Source: Actinomycetes bacterium
GTDB lineage: Bacteria > Actinomycetota > Acidimicrobiia > Acidimicrobiales > RAAP-2
DNA length: 40,669 nt
NCBI GenBank assembly: GCA_021807265.1
Contig: JAKAPH010000004.1
Location: forward strand, 1 to 40,669
Direction of reading: 5' to 3'
The notes below the pieces were generated by a model that saw nothing but the letters and a program-made list of their open reading frames with translations, was not told where the DNA came from and did no database searches. Below are positions 10,772 through 18,401 of this stretch, piece by piece (within the stretch, counting starts at the first letter, position 1; every line of letters begins with the position of its first letter). The position numbers were made by a program, and so were the translations under genes.

Positions 10772-12028
10772 CTACAGGAAGGTCGCGCGCCCCACCATGC
10801 CGGCCGCGACCGTGGCGTTGGTGACCTCGTCGATCAGCACGAAGCTCCCGGTGACCCGGTTGTCGCGGTAGTCGTCGACCACGAGCGGGTCGGCGGTCGC
10901 GAGCTGGACGAGCCCGATGTCGTTCGTGCGCAACTCGTCGCCGGGGTCGACCGACAGCGTCGCGACGTCCACGACGCCGTCGAGGCTCACGATGCGCGCG
11001 GGCGTGACCCGGGTCGTGTGCTTCAGGCGCAGCCGCGAGCCCGTGGTGAGCGGCCGCTCGCCGAACCAGCAGACGGTCGCGGCGATCTCGCGCGTGACGT
11101 GGGGCAGTGGCGCGCCGGCGAGCAGGTCGCCGCGCCCGGCGTCGGTCTCGTCGGCGAGTGCCACGTCGATCGAGAGCCCGACCGCCCCGTCAACGTCGGC
11201 CCCGCTGTGCAGGGTGTTGAGCGCGGTGATCGTCGTCTCGATGCCCGCGGGCAGCAGGGTCACGACGTCACCCTCGTGCAGGGCCTCGCCGTTCACCATG
11301 CCGGCGTAGGTGCGCCCGCCGCCGGGCTGGCGCAGGACCCACTGGATCGGTAGGCGCGCGCCGTTGGTCGCATTGGACCAGGCGCCGGCGTCGCTCGTCT
11401 CGAGGGCCTCGAGCACGGTGGGTCCGGCGTACCACGGGGTGTGGTCCGAGGCGTCCACGACGTTGTCGCCGAGCAGGGCCGAGGTGGGCACGCAGGTGAT
11501 CGCGTCAAAGCCCAGCTCGCCGGCCACGGTCTCGACCTCGTCGACGACGCTCTGGAAGGCGGTCGGTGACCAGTGCACCGCGTCCATCTTGTTGACCGCG
11601 ACCACCAGCCCGCGCACGCCGAGCAGCGCGGCGATGCACAGGTGGCGCCGGGTCTGCTCCTTGAGCCCGTGCGCGACGTCGACCACCACGAGCGCTAGGT
11701 CGGCCGTTGAGGCGCCGGTGGCCATGTTGCGGGTGTACTGCACGTGGCCCGGGCAGTCGGCGATGATGAACTTTCGCTGGGGGGTCGACGCGTAGCGGTA
11801 GGCGACGTCGATGGTGATGCCCTGCTCGCGCTCGGCGCGCAGGCCGTCGGTCACGAAGCTCAGGTCGAGGTCGCCGACGCCGCGGCGCTCGGAGGCGTTG
11901 ACCACGGCGTCGAGTTGGTCGTCGAAGAGCTGGCGGGTGTCCACGAGCAGCCGGCCGATGAGCGTCGACTTGCCGTCGTCGACGGACCCGACGGTCGCGA
12001 GTCGCAAGATGTCTGTCGTGAGCTCCAC
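10772..12028 (-). CDS. cysN: Sulfate adenylyltransferase subunit 1 (GTPase)
   Basis: This 418-residue EF-Tu-like GTPase drives ATP sulfurylase: together with CysD it makes adenosine 5'-phosphosulfate from ATP and sulfate. The G motifs are clear: GSVDDGKSTLIGRLL near the N-terminus, EREQGITIDVAYRY, DCPGH and NKMD. Two beta-barrel domains follow. It ends without the APS-kinase (CysC) domain found in many CysNC fusions, which fits direct reduction of APS by the neighbouring cysH. GTG at 12028 follows the cysD stop immediately, so the two form one operon. Confidence 0.95.
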   Translation of the reverse strand: MELTTDILRLATVGSVDDGKSTLIGRLLVDTRQLFDDQLDAVVNASERRGVGDLDLSFVTDGLRAEREQGITIDVAYRYASTPQRKFIIADCPGHVQYTRNMATGASTADLALVVVDVAHGLKEQTRRHLCIAALLGVRGLVVAVNKMDAVHWSPTAFQSVVDEVETVAGELGFDAITCVPTSALLGDNVVDASDHTPWYAGPTVLEALETSDAGAWSNATNGARLPIQWVLRQPGGGRTYAGMVNGEALHEGDVVTLLPAGIETTITALNTLHSGADVDGAVGLSIDVALADETDAGRGDLLAGAPLPHVTREIAATVCWFGERPLTTGSRLRLKHTTRVTPARIVSLDGVVDVATLSVDPGDELRTNDIGLVQLATADPLVVDDYRDNRVTGSFVLIDEVTNATVAAGMVGRATFL

Positions 12029-12952
12029 TTAGAAGTAACCCTCACGCTTGCGGTCTTCCATGGCGGTCTCGGAGAAGCGGTCGTCGGCGCGCGTCGCGCC
12101 GCGCTCGGAGACGTTCGCGGTCGCCACCTCGCGCACGATCGCCTCGACGGTCACCGCGTCGGACTCGACCGCGCCGGTGCAGGTCGCATCGCCGACGGTG
12201 CGGTAGCGCACGAGGCGCCGCTCGACGCGCTCGCCGGGCCGGGGCTCGATGAACTCGTTCACGGCGAGCCACATGGCGTCGCGGCGCACCACGTCGCGCT
12301 CGTGGGCGAAGTAGATCGGCGGCAGGGCGACGTTCTCTCGTTCGATGTACTGCCAGATGTCCAGCTCGGTCCAGTCCGAGAGCGGGAAGGCCCGCAGGTG
12401 CTCGCCGGCGTTCACCCGGCCCTGGTAGAGCTGCCACAGTTCGGGGCGCTGCTGGCGGGGGTCCCACTGGCCGAACGCGTCGCGAAAGGAAAGGATCCGT
12501 TCCTTGGCGCGGGCCTTGTCCTCGTCGCGTCGGGCGCCACCGAAGGCGGCGTCAAAGCCGTGCTCGACGATTGCGTCGAGCAGCGCCACCGTCTGGAGCC
12601 GGTTGCGGGCGCCGTGGGGGCCGGGGTCGGCCACCCGGCCGCGGTCGATCGCCTCCTGCACGCTCGCAATGACGAGGCGCGCGTTGAGGTTGGCGACGGT
12701 CTGGTCCCGGAACGCGAGGACTTCGGGGAAGTTCTGGCCGGTGTCGACGTGCATCACCGGAAAGGGGAGGCGGCCCGGCGCGAAGGCCTTGACCGCTAGG
12801 TGCAACAGCACCGCCGAGTCCTTGCCGCCCGAGAAGAGCAGTACGGGTCGCTCGCATTCGGCGGCCACCTCGCGCAGAATGTAGACGGCGTGGGACTCGA
12901 GGAGCGAGAGATGGTCAGTGGTCGTCTGGGGGCGCAAAGATGTCAAGGTCAT
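12029..12952 (-). CDS. cysD: Sulfate adenylyltransferase subunit 2
   Basis: This 307-residue catalytic subunit of ATP sulfurylase has the PP-loop SGGKDSAVLLHLA near residue 42, FPVMHVDTGQNFPEV and the conserved C-terminal tail FSETAMEDRKREGYF. Other family landmarks are GARRDEDKARAKERILSFR and LSDWTELDIWQYI. The frame is open further upstream through the divergent cysH gene, but the ATG at 12952 is the natural start: it is preceded by CGAGGAA and matches the family N-terminus. It is first in the cysDN operon, divergent from cysH. Confidence 0.96.
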   Translation of the reverse strand: MTLTSLRPQTTTDHLSLLESHAVYILREVAAECERPVLLFSGGKDSAVLLHLAVKAFAPGRLPFPVMHVDTGQNFPEVLAFRDQTVANLNARLVIASVQEAIDRGRVADPGPHGARNRLQTVALLDAIVEHGFDAAFGGARRDEDKARAKERILSFRDAFGQWDPRQQRPELWQLYQGRVNAGEHLRAFPLSDWTELDIWQYIERENVALPPIYFAHERDVVRRDAMWLAVNEFIEPRPGERVERRLVRYRTVGDATCTGAVESDAVTVEAIVREVATANVSERGATRADDRFSETAMEDRKREGYF

Positions 12953-13015
12953 GGTTCCGTTCCTCGAATAGTCTACAATATCACTAGGAAATATTAAACT
13001 TTTCGAGGTCTTTTC
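12953..13015. promoter_or_regulatory. AT-rich divergent control region of cysDN and cysH
   Basis: The 63 bases between the two starts are much richer in A/T than the surroundings. They hold AATAT (12977-12981) and ATATT (12991-12995) as an inverted repeat with a 9-base spacer. Outside it lie CCTCGAA (12962-12968) and TTCGAGG (13002-13008), which provide the ribosome sites of both genes. The two dyads share almost the same centre. A shared sulfur-responsive repressor is plausible but its identity is unknown. Confidence 0.55.
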
Positions 13016-13684
13016 ATGATGATACCCAGTCAGCCCACGATTCAGGACCTGGCGGCGCTCAATGCGCGCTTCGAGACGGCCGATCCGAGCGAGGTGTTGG
13101 GGTGGGCGTTTGACGAGTTGGGCGACGTCGTGGTGGCGTGCTCCTTCGAGGACCTGGTGCTCGTGCACCTCGTGCACGAGCGTTGGCCCGAGGCCGAATT
13201 CGTCTTCCTGGACACCGGCGGCCACTTCCCCGAGACCCTCGAGTTCGTCGAGCGGATCGAGCGCGACTGGTCGCTGCGCATCACGCGCCCCGAGCTGAGC
13301 GCCGAGGCGGCCAGCTGGCCCTGTGGCACCGCGCAGTGCTGCGCGCAGCGAAAGGTCGAGCCCCTGACGCGTGTGCTCGCCGGGCGCGCCGGCTGGGTGA
13401 CGGCCTTGAAGCGCGTGGACGCGCCGACGCGCGCCGCGACGCCCATCGTCTCGATGGACGAGAAGTTCGGCCTCGTCAAGGTCAACCCGCTCGTCACCTG
13501 GACCGACGACGACATCGCGTACTACCTCGACCGGCACGGGCTCGCGTCGCATCCGCTGTGGGCTCAGGGCTACGCCTCGATCGGCTGCGCCGCGGTGACG
13601 AGCAAGCCCCTCGACCCGAGCGACCGTCGCAGCGGGCGCTGGGCCGGCGGCGACAAAGTCGAATGTGGACTACACGAGGTATAA
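13016..13684 (+). CDS. cysH: Assimilatory APS-reductase-type CysH, altered cluster motif
   Basis: This 222-residue PP-loop reductase should reduce adenylylsulfate to sulfite with thioredoxin. It shows FVFLDTGGHFPETLEF, WVTALKRVDAPTRAAT and the catalytic tail KVECGLH. The CC pair of the [4Fe-4S] site is present (TAQCCAQRKVEPL). The second pair, normally CxxC in GCAPCT, reads IGCAAVTS, so the fourth cysteine is replaced by valine. Lack of a CysC kinase domain nearby also favours APS over PAPS as substrate. ATG at 13016 is followed by a second in-frame ATG. Confidence 0.9.
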   Translation: MMIPSQPTIQDLAALNARFETADPSEVLGWAFDELGDVVVACSFEDLVLVHLVHERWPEAEFVFLDTGGHFPETLEFVERIERDWSLRITRPELSAEAASWPCGTAQCCAQRKVEPLTRVLAGRAGWVTALKRVDAPTRAATPIVSMDEKFGLVKVNPLVTWTDDDIAYYLDRHGLASHPLWAQGYASIGCAAVTSKPLDPSDRRSGRWAGGDKVECGLHEV

Positions 13685-13758
13685 CATCCACCAATTTCAC
13701 GTGATGGCCTTGTACATTTAACGGCAATGTCGAGTGAGATCCAGCACATGCGAGCCGG

Positions 13759-14610
13759 ATGCTACTGATCATCCTGCTGCTGCTTTGGGGGGCGTTCCTC
13801 GTTCCCATGCTGGTGCGGCGACTGCGCGACTACCGAAACGATCGGTCGATCGAGCACTTCCACGAGGAGCACGACGTCATCGGGCGTCGCGCGGTGGTCG
13901 AGCCGGTGCACCGCCTCGACGAGTACGACGGCATGGGCTCCTACGAGCCCGAGTACCACGAGCAGCCGCGGCGCCCGCACCTCACGGTCGTTCACGATGG
14001 CGACACGTACCAGTCACTCGAGTCGCGCAGCTCGTGGGACGAGTGGAGCAGCGACTACGAATTCGACGAGCCACTCGCGCGACGCCGCCCGGCCTACGAG
14101 GCGCCGAGTGCGTCGCGTCCAACGACCAACCACTACGCCGCGGCCTACGCGGCGACCCCGCGCCAGTCGACGCGACCGGCGCCGTCCGTGAGTCGCGCGC
14201 GCTCGATGCGCGCGCGTCGACGGGTCATGTTCCTGCGCCTCGTCCTGACGGCGCTGACCCTCAGTGTCATCGGCTTCTTCACCGGCTTCGCGCTGGCCTG
14301 GGACCTCGCGATCGTCGCGTGGATCGGCGTAGTGGGATTCATCGCTCTGGCGTTCTACGCTGTGGGCCAGGGCTACCTGCACGAGTCGTCGCTCGGACTG
14401 AGCTCGCTGAGTCGTCGGCCCGCGGCGCCGGTCGAGCCACTCGCCGCGCGTCGGGCGCGCTCCCCGCGTCGCACCGAGCCCGTCTATGACGAGTACGAGT
14501 ACGAGGAGTACGACGAGTTTGCCGAGTTCACCCAGTTCGACCCGCGCACGGGTGCGCGGGTGAGCGGCCAGTGGCGCGACGAGCAATCCGACCGTTACGC
14601 GTTGGGCTAA
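13759..14610 (+). CDS. SepX/GlpR-like actinobacterial membrane protein
   Basis: This 283-residue protein starts with a short membrane helix and a basic stop (LLLLWGAFLVPMLVRRLRDYR, residues 6-26). A long polar, probably disordered stretch follows (about 27-150, rich in Glu, Arg, Tyr). Two more membrane helices lie at about 157-180 and 183-205. The tail is acidic and tyrosine-rich (VYDEYEYEEYDEFAEF). The layout and the FLVPMLVRR motif resemble SepX/GlpR, a divisome component of actinobacteria; this is resemblance only. The start at ATG 13759 gives the helix directly after Met. It lies just upstream of tRNA-Ala. Confidence 0.6.
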   Translation: MLLIILLLLWGAFLVPMLVRRLRDYRNDRSIEHFHEEHDVIGRRAVVEPVHRLDEYDGMGSYEPEYHEQPRRPHLTVVHDGDTYQSLESRSSWDEWSSDYEFDEPLARRRPAYEAPSASRPTTNHYAAAYAATPRQSTRPAPSVSRARSMRARRRVMFLRLVLTALTLSVIGFFTGFALAWDLAIVAWIGVVGFIALAFYAVGQGYLHESSLGLSSLSRRPAAPVEPLAARRARSPRRTEPVYDEYEYEEYDEFAEFTQFDPRTGARVSGQWRDEQSDRYALG

Positions 14611-14625
14611 ACTGAAGTTTCCTTC

Positions 14626-14698
14626 GGGGGTGTAGCTCAATTGGTAGAGCGCTACGTTCGCAATGTAGAGGCAGTGGGTTCGAATCCCATCACCTCCA
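14626..14698 (+). tRNA. tRNA-Ala (anticodon CGC)
   Basis: The 73-base cloverleaf folds fully: acceptor GGGGGTG/CACCTCC, D stem GCTC/GAGC, anticodon stem CTACG/TGTAG with loop TTCGCAA, and T stem GTGGG/CCCAT with loop TTCGAAT. The anticodon CGC reads GCG (Ala). The acceptor contains the G3:U70 pair that identifies alanine tRNAs, and the discriminator is A. The 3' CCA is not encoded. Confidence 0.97.
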
Positions 14699-14939
14699 CT
14701 CTGAAGTTGGCGAAGTCTTGTGGAGGAACCTGGCCTGCGGTGACGGTTCGTTCACGGACTCACTCGCCGTGTGTCGGCAACGTTGCCTACAAATCACCGT
14801 CGCTCTTTGCGAAGTGACACGGCGTCATCGTGGTCATGCACGGCGCTCAATCGATCGCGCCGCCCAAGCTCTGCGAATCGCGTGATCTGAACGTGCCGGC
14901 AAGTTTCGATGGCCAGCGCACGGCATCCAAGGACTCGCC
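14699..14939. other. Non-coding gap after tRNA-Ala, with a dyad
   Basis: No gene was seen in these 241 bases between the tRNA and the convergent doc gene. At 14772-14791 lies TGTCGGCAACGTTGCCTACA, a 20-base dyad with one mismatched pair and the perfect core GGCAACGTTGCC. It may be a regulator site or the remnant of one. No attachment-site duplication of the tRNA end was found. Confidence 0.5.
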
Positions 14940-15305
14940 TCATTCGAGACGAAGCCGATGGGCAATTACGGCAACGTCCAGTTGTGAAGTCGCGACGTCG
15001 TAAACGAGTTGGAATGCTTCGTCATCGGTGAGTGGTGGTGATATCCCGTTGAGATCGCAGAATACGACCGTGCTCAGCCACGCCAGTCGCTTGTTGCCGT
15101 CCACGAGGGCGTGGTTCTTGGCCATGGATTGCAAAAGCGCAGCCGCCTTGAGACTGATCGTTGCGTAGGCGTCCTCGCCGAAAGCACTGGATCGGGGCCT
15201 GTTTACCGCCGAATCCAACAGACCAATATCACGAACTGGACCGATCCCAAGGGTTCGAACCATCATGATGATGTCCTCGAGTTCGAGGTATTCGACTTCG
15301 CTCAT
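14940..15305 (-). CDS. Doc/Fic-family toxin (death-on-curing type)
   Basis: This 121-residue protein has the Fic/Doc fold. The active-site motif is HALVDGNKR at residues 65-73, close to HxFx(D/E)GNKR of the family, with Leu in place of Phe. In the best-known Doc (phage P1) this motif phosphorylates EF-Tu; the target here is not shown. The length matches Doc toxins (about 125). It overlaps the antitoxin gene by ATGA, the antitoxin coming first, as usual for toxin-antitoxin operons. Confidence 0.88.
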   Translation of the reverse strand: MSEVEYLELEDIIMMVRTLGIGPVRDIGLLDSAVNRPRSSAFGEDAYATISLKAAALLQSMAKNHALVDGNKRLAWLSTVVFCDLNGISPPLTDDEAFQLVYDVATSQLDVAVIAHRLRLE

Positions 15306-15508
15306 GCAGAGCCAAGTCGCTCCAGAACATCGTTCCAGCGTGTCACCATGCGATGCGTTGATTCTTCAACCCGTGCCACGTGGCCGGTACGTTCGACTCG
15401 ATCGAGCACCGCGCGGCGGATGACTTCTTGACGGGAGACACCCTCAAGTTCAGAGAGGGAGGCGAGCGCCTTCTCGAGAGTGGCGTCGGTTCGAAGGGTG
15501 AATGCCAT
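15302..15508 (-). CDS. Ribbon-helix-helix antitoxin paired with Doc
   Basis: This 68-residue protein starts with a short beta strand (AFTLRTDATLEKALASLSELEG) and continues with SRQEVIRRAVLDRVERTG, the two helices of a CopG/Arc-type DNA-binding fold. The C-terminal 25 residues would be the toxin-binding tail. It is not a Phd-type antitoxin, so the pair is RHH-Doc. A perfect palindrome lies in its promoter, as expected for autoregulation. No Shine-Dalgarno sequence precedes its ATG; the -10 element ends six bases before it, so the message is probably leaderless. Confidence 0.85.
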   Translation of the reverse strand: MAFTLRTDATLEKALASLSELEGVSRQEVIRRAVLDRVERTGHVARVEESTHRMVTRWNDVLERLGSA

Positions 15509-15514
15509 TGATTA

Positions 15515-15542
15515 ATGATACCACTGTGGTATCAGTTGTCAA
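15515..15542 (-). promoter_or_regulatory. Antitoxin promoter with embedded palindromic operator
   Basis: Read on the minus strand, TTGACA (15537-15542) is followed 16 bases later by TATCAT (15515-15520), close to consensus. The palindrome TGATACCACTGTGGTATCA (15516-15534, 9-base arms, 1-base centre) covers the spacer and most of the -10, ideal for repression by the RHH antitoxin. The -10 ends six bases before the ATG. Confidence 0.82.
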
Positions 15543-15739
15543 TCCTCGATATGTGGTGTTTTGACGTCGCTCATACAGCGAAACAAACAGCGAGTCTGGC
15601 TGGCAAAACCCATCACGATCCGTGTGGCCGGTTCTTATTGTGCCCAAGGTCCACCCAGAGACTGAGACAATCGTTGTGGGATGGCCCTTCGTAGTATGTG
15701 GTGACGTCGCGCGAGTCCCTCCGCGACCGGGAGGCCCCG

Positions 15740-16384
15740 ATGACACAACTGGTGCGCGTACACAACTTCATGGTGACCAGCGACGGGTACGGGTCGGGGG
15801 AGGGGCAAAGCCTTGAGCACCCCTTTGGCCACGCCAATCCGGCCGAACTGTTCGCTTGGGCGGGAGCGACCGCCCACTGGGTCAATCGGACCGAGCCGGG
15901 CGGGACGTACGGGCTCGACGACTACTGCACCCGTGACTTCACCCGCAACATCGGTGCCGAGATCATGGGACGGAACAAATTCGGTCCCCAGCGCGGACCG
16001 TGGGAGGACTTCGAGTGGAGAGGGTGGTGGGGGGAGGACACGCCGTTCCACACGCCGGTGTTCGTACTCACGCATCACGTTCGACCATCATTTGCCGCGG
16101 GTGACACCACGTTCCATTTTCTTGATGCGTCGCCGCAGGACGCACTCGCGCGGGCGCTTGAGGCTGCCGATGGCAAAGACGTGCGCATTGGCGGCGGTAT
16201 CGCCACGGTGCGCGAATTTCTCGACGCCGATCTCATTGACCAGTTGCACGTCGCGGTGGTGCCCGTCGAGTTGGGTCGTGGGGAACGACTGTGGGCGAGC
16301 CCCGACGAACTGGCCGACCGCTTTGTGATCGAGGCGATTCCTAGCCCGAGTGGCGTGACCCACCTGTTCTTCTGGCGGCGTTAA
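15740..16384 (+). CDS. RibD_C / dihydrofolate-reductase-like family protein
   Basis: This 214-residue protein belongs to the RibD C-terminal reductase family. Visible motifs are VRVHNFMVTSDGYGSG at the N-terminus, GAEIMGRNKF, PVFVLTHHVRPS and, at the C-terminus, KDVRIGGGIATVREFLDADLIDQLHVAVVPVELGRG (about 165-200). The last is the nucleotide-binding and product-site region. Members are usually NADPH-dependent reductases of unknown physiological substrate. ATG at 15740 was chosen over an upstream ATG at 15698 because GGGAGG lies five bases before it. Confidence 0.87.
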   Translation: MTQLVRVHNFMVTSDGYGSGEGQSLEHPFGHANPAELFAWAGATAHWVNRTEPGGTYGLDDYCTRDFTRNIGAEIMGRNKFGPQRGPWEDFEWRGWWGEDTPFHTPVFVLTHHVRPSFAAGDTTFHFLDASPQDALARALEAADGKDVRIGGGIATVREFLDADLIDQLHVAVVPVELGRGERLWASPDELADRFVIEAIPSPSGVTHLFFWRR

Positions 16385-16645
16385 CCGTCAGACCGATGCG
16401 GCGGTGGTGATGGTCGCCGGATCGACCGCCATCACGGTGGGGTGCTGTCATGCATCACTGACCCGGCGCCGCGGCGTCGACCGAGCCGCTCGCGCGGTCC
16501 GGTTCTGTCACCTTGACGACACGGCGATCGTGTGCCCCTGCGTCGCGCTCTTGTTGTTCGCTCGCGAGGGTTGTCTCGTGGGTCAGGGTGTTGTCGCCCA
16601 TTCGCACGCGAACCCGTCGGTGACCTCGACGCGATATGCCGAGGT
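16385..16645. other. Intergenic region with a hairpin
   Basis: No supported gene was found in these 261 bases. GTGATGG (16407-16413) pairs with CCATCAC (16429-16435), just downstream of the RibD_C stop, and could help end that transcript. There is no T-tract. An open frame at 16404-16649 has a composition unlike a real protein and was not called. Confidence 0.4.
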
Positions 16646-16939
16646 CTAGAGCGACACGTCGAGGCGCATGGTTACGCGTACGACGTCACCCAAGGTCACG
16701 TCCTGGGCCGATCGGACCGACGCGCGCAGGGGCAGGGCGTAGCCATCATCCCTTGGGAAGAGCGAGGTCGTCCACGTCGTCTCCCCGATCTGGGCCGTGA
16801 CGGGGATGACCCCCCAGCCGTAGGTGAGCAGCGACGAGAGCTCGTGGATCTGTTCGCTGGCATCGGGGGGAACGGTGACGAAGTGAAAGGGCGACGGCCC
16901 CCGCCAGTACCAGACCTCACCGGCGAATTCGAATTCCAT
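16646..16939 (-). CDS. DUF1905 family protein
   Basis: This 97-residue protein matches the small DUF1905 beta-barrel family: EFAGEVWYWRGPSPFHFVTVP at the start, GWGVIPVTAQIG in the middle, WTTSLFPRDDGYALPLRASVR and a final GDVVRVTMRL. Function is unknown; in other bacteria the domain is often joined to a YdeI-like domain, which is absent here. TAGGGT lies six bases before the ATG on its strand (16946-16951) and no Shine-Dalgarno is present, so it is probably leaderless. Confidence 0.85.
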   Translation of the reverse strand: MEFEFAGEVWYWRGPSPFHFVTVPPDASEQIHELSSLLTYGWGVIPVTAQIGETTWTTSLFPRDDGYALPLRASVRSAQDVTLGDVVRVTMRLDVSL

Positions 16940-17227
16940 GAGTGCACCCTACGAGCCGCGTCCGGCGCAGCCACACCACCACCGCGGTGAGCGACTGATT
17001 GCGTTGGCTAGGTGAACGCGCCGTGAGCCGGCGATGTCACGGTCCCAGTAAACACGTCGTGATCAGGTAGGAATCGTGACGCGCCGGGTGCGGGCCACGT
17101 GTCGCGCGGAGTTCATCTGCCGTTATCTGAGAGTTCACGGCGTGCCCCAGAAATCTCACGTTCCATCAGGTAAGGTTCGCCGCGGACCTCCAAACGGGAG
17201 GATTCGCAAAGGGCGGAAGGTGAAGGA
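16940..17227. other. Intergenic leader region before the ABC importer
   Basis: These 288 bases hold the minus-strand start region of the DUF1905 gene and the leader of the importer operon. Near the importer, CCTCC and GGAGG form a small 5-bp hairpin within cggacctccaaacgggagg. GGAAGG follows as ribosome site before ATG 17228. I recognised no known riboswitch. Confidence 0.4.
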
Positions 17228-18388
17228 ATGTCCCTAAAACGAGTGAAGGTGGTGCTCGCCGCTGGAGCGACGATGGCCAGTCTGGCCGTCGTATCGGTCA
17301 CCGGTTCGGTGGGCGCCAGTGGGGCGACGTCGGTCAATTGGTCGACCGTTCAGAGCCTCGCCGCGAGCGGACCGACGTCGATGGCGGCGCTGGTTGCGGC
17401 GGCCAAAAAGGAAGGGACGCTCAACGTCATCGCGTTGCCGCCGAACTGGGCGAACTACGGCGCGATGATTTCGACGTTCTCGAAGAAGTACGGCATCAAG
17501 GTGAACTCGGAGAACCCGAACGGATCGAGCCAGGACGAGATCAACGCGATCATCGCCGACAAGGGCCGCTCGACGAACCCCGACGTCATCGACGTGGGGA
17601 CCAACTTCGCCATCACGGCGCAGCAGAAGGGTTTGCTGGCTCCGTACCGCGTGTCGACCTGGGCCCACATTCCCGCGGCGCTGAAGCAGCCCAAGGGATA
17701 CTGGTTCGATGACTACGGCGGGTTCGTCGCGATCGGCTGCAACGCCGCGGTCGTGAAGGTCTGCCCGACGTCCTTCGCCCAGATGCTCCAGAAGGGCAAG
17801 GGGTACAAGATCGGGATCAACAACAACCCGACGGCATCGAGCTCAGCGCTCGCGGCGGTCATGGCCGCGGCAATCGCGAACCACGGCTCGCTCAACAACG
17901 TCAAGCCGGGCGTCGACTACTTCAAGACGATGAACGCGAACGGTAACTTCGTGGCCACCGTGGCCGGGCCCTCGACGGTCCAGAGCGGGGCGACGAACAT
18001 CGTGATCTGGTGGGACTACCTCCAGGCTTCGGGCATCAACACCCTGCCCGGCTACGCCAAGAAGTGGAAGGTCGTGATCCCGAGCGACGCGTCGATGGCT
18101 GAGTACTACACCCAGGCCATTAACAAGTCGGCACCGGACCCGGCGGCCGCGCGCCTGTGGGAGGAGTTCCTCTACTCGGCCCAGGGCCAGAACATCTGGC
18201 TCCAGGGGATGGCCCGTCCGGTCGAGCTGGCGTACATGACGCTGCACCACCTGGCCAACGCGAAGGCGCTCGCCGCCTTGCCGCCGCTGCCCAAGGGCGC
18301 CATCCAGTACCCGACCCAGGCCCAGATCACCAAGGCCGAGGCCGTCGTGGTTGCCAACTGGCCGACCGAGGTCACCTCAGGTCCGTAG
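17228..18388 (+). CDS. ABC transporter periplasmic-type substrate-binding protein
   Basis: This 386-residue secreted protein has a Sec signal peptide (MSLKRVKVVLAAGATMASLA, cleavage probably near residue 33). There is no lipobox Cys, so it may not be lipid-anchored. The mature part is a family-1-type binding protein of the iron/polyamine/thiamine group: EGTLNVIALPPNWANYG, PDVIDVGTNFAI, WFDDYGGFVAIGCN and NNNPTASSSALA. The substrate cannot be told from the sequence. Two permeases and an ATPase follow. Three TAG codons in tandem (18386-18394) end the gene. Confidence 0.9.
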   Translation: MSLKRVKVVLAAGATMASLAVVSVTGSVGASGATSVNWSTVQSLAASGPTSMAALVAAAKKEGTLNVIALPPNWANYGAMISTFSKKYGIKVNSENPNGSSQDEINAIIADKGRSTNPDVIDVGTNFAITAQQKGLLAPYRVSTWAHIPAALKQPKGYWFDDYGGFVAIGCNAAVVKVCPTSFAQMLQKGKGYKIGINNNPTASSSALAAVMAAAIANHGSLNNVKPGVDYFKTMNANGNFVATVAGPSTVQSGATNIVIWWDYLQASGINTLPGYAKKWKVVIPSDASMAEYYTQAINKSAPDPAAARLWEEFLYSAQGQNIWLQGMARPVELAYMTLHHLANAKALAALPPLPKGAIQYPTQAQITKAEAVVVANWPTEVTSGP

Positions 18389-18401
18389 TAGTAGTACAGG
18401 C

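Noticed and set aside
14612-14708. 8-base direct repeats CTGAAGTT flanking tRNA-Ala, as insertion footprints.
   Set aside because: They flank the tRNA itself, are short, and no mobile gene lies between them; chance is likely.
16404-16649. An 81-residue open frame on the plus strand.
   Set aside because: No ribosome site, odd Cys/Val composition, no family resemblance, and its start lies beside a hairpin after the RibD_C gene.
18386-18394. Triple TAG at the end of the binding-protein gene as a recoding site.
   Set aside because: No downstream extension in frame and the next gene starts a few bases on; most likely a simple trinucleotide run.
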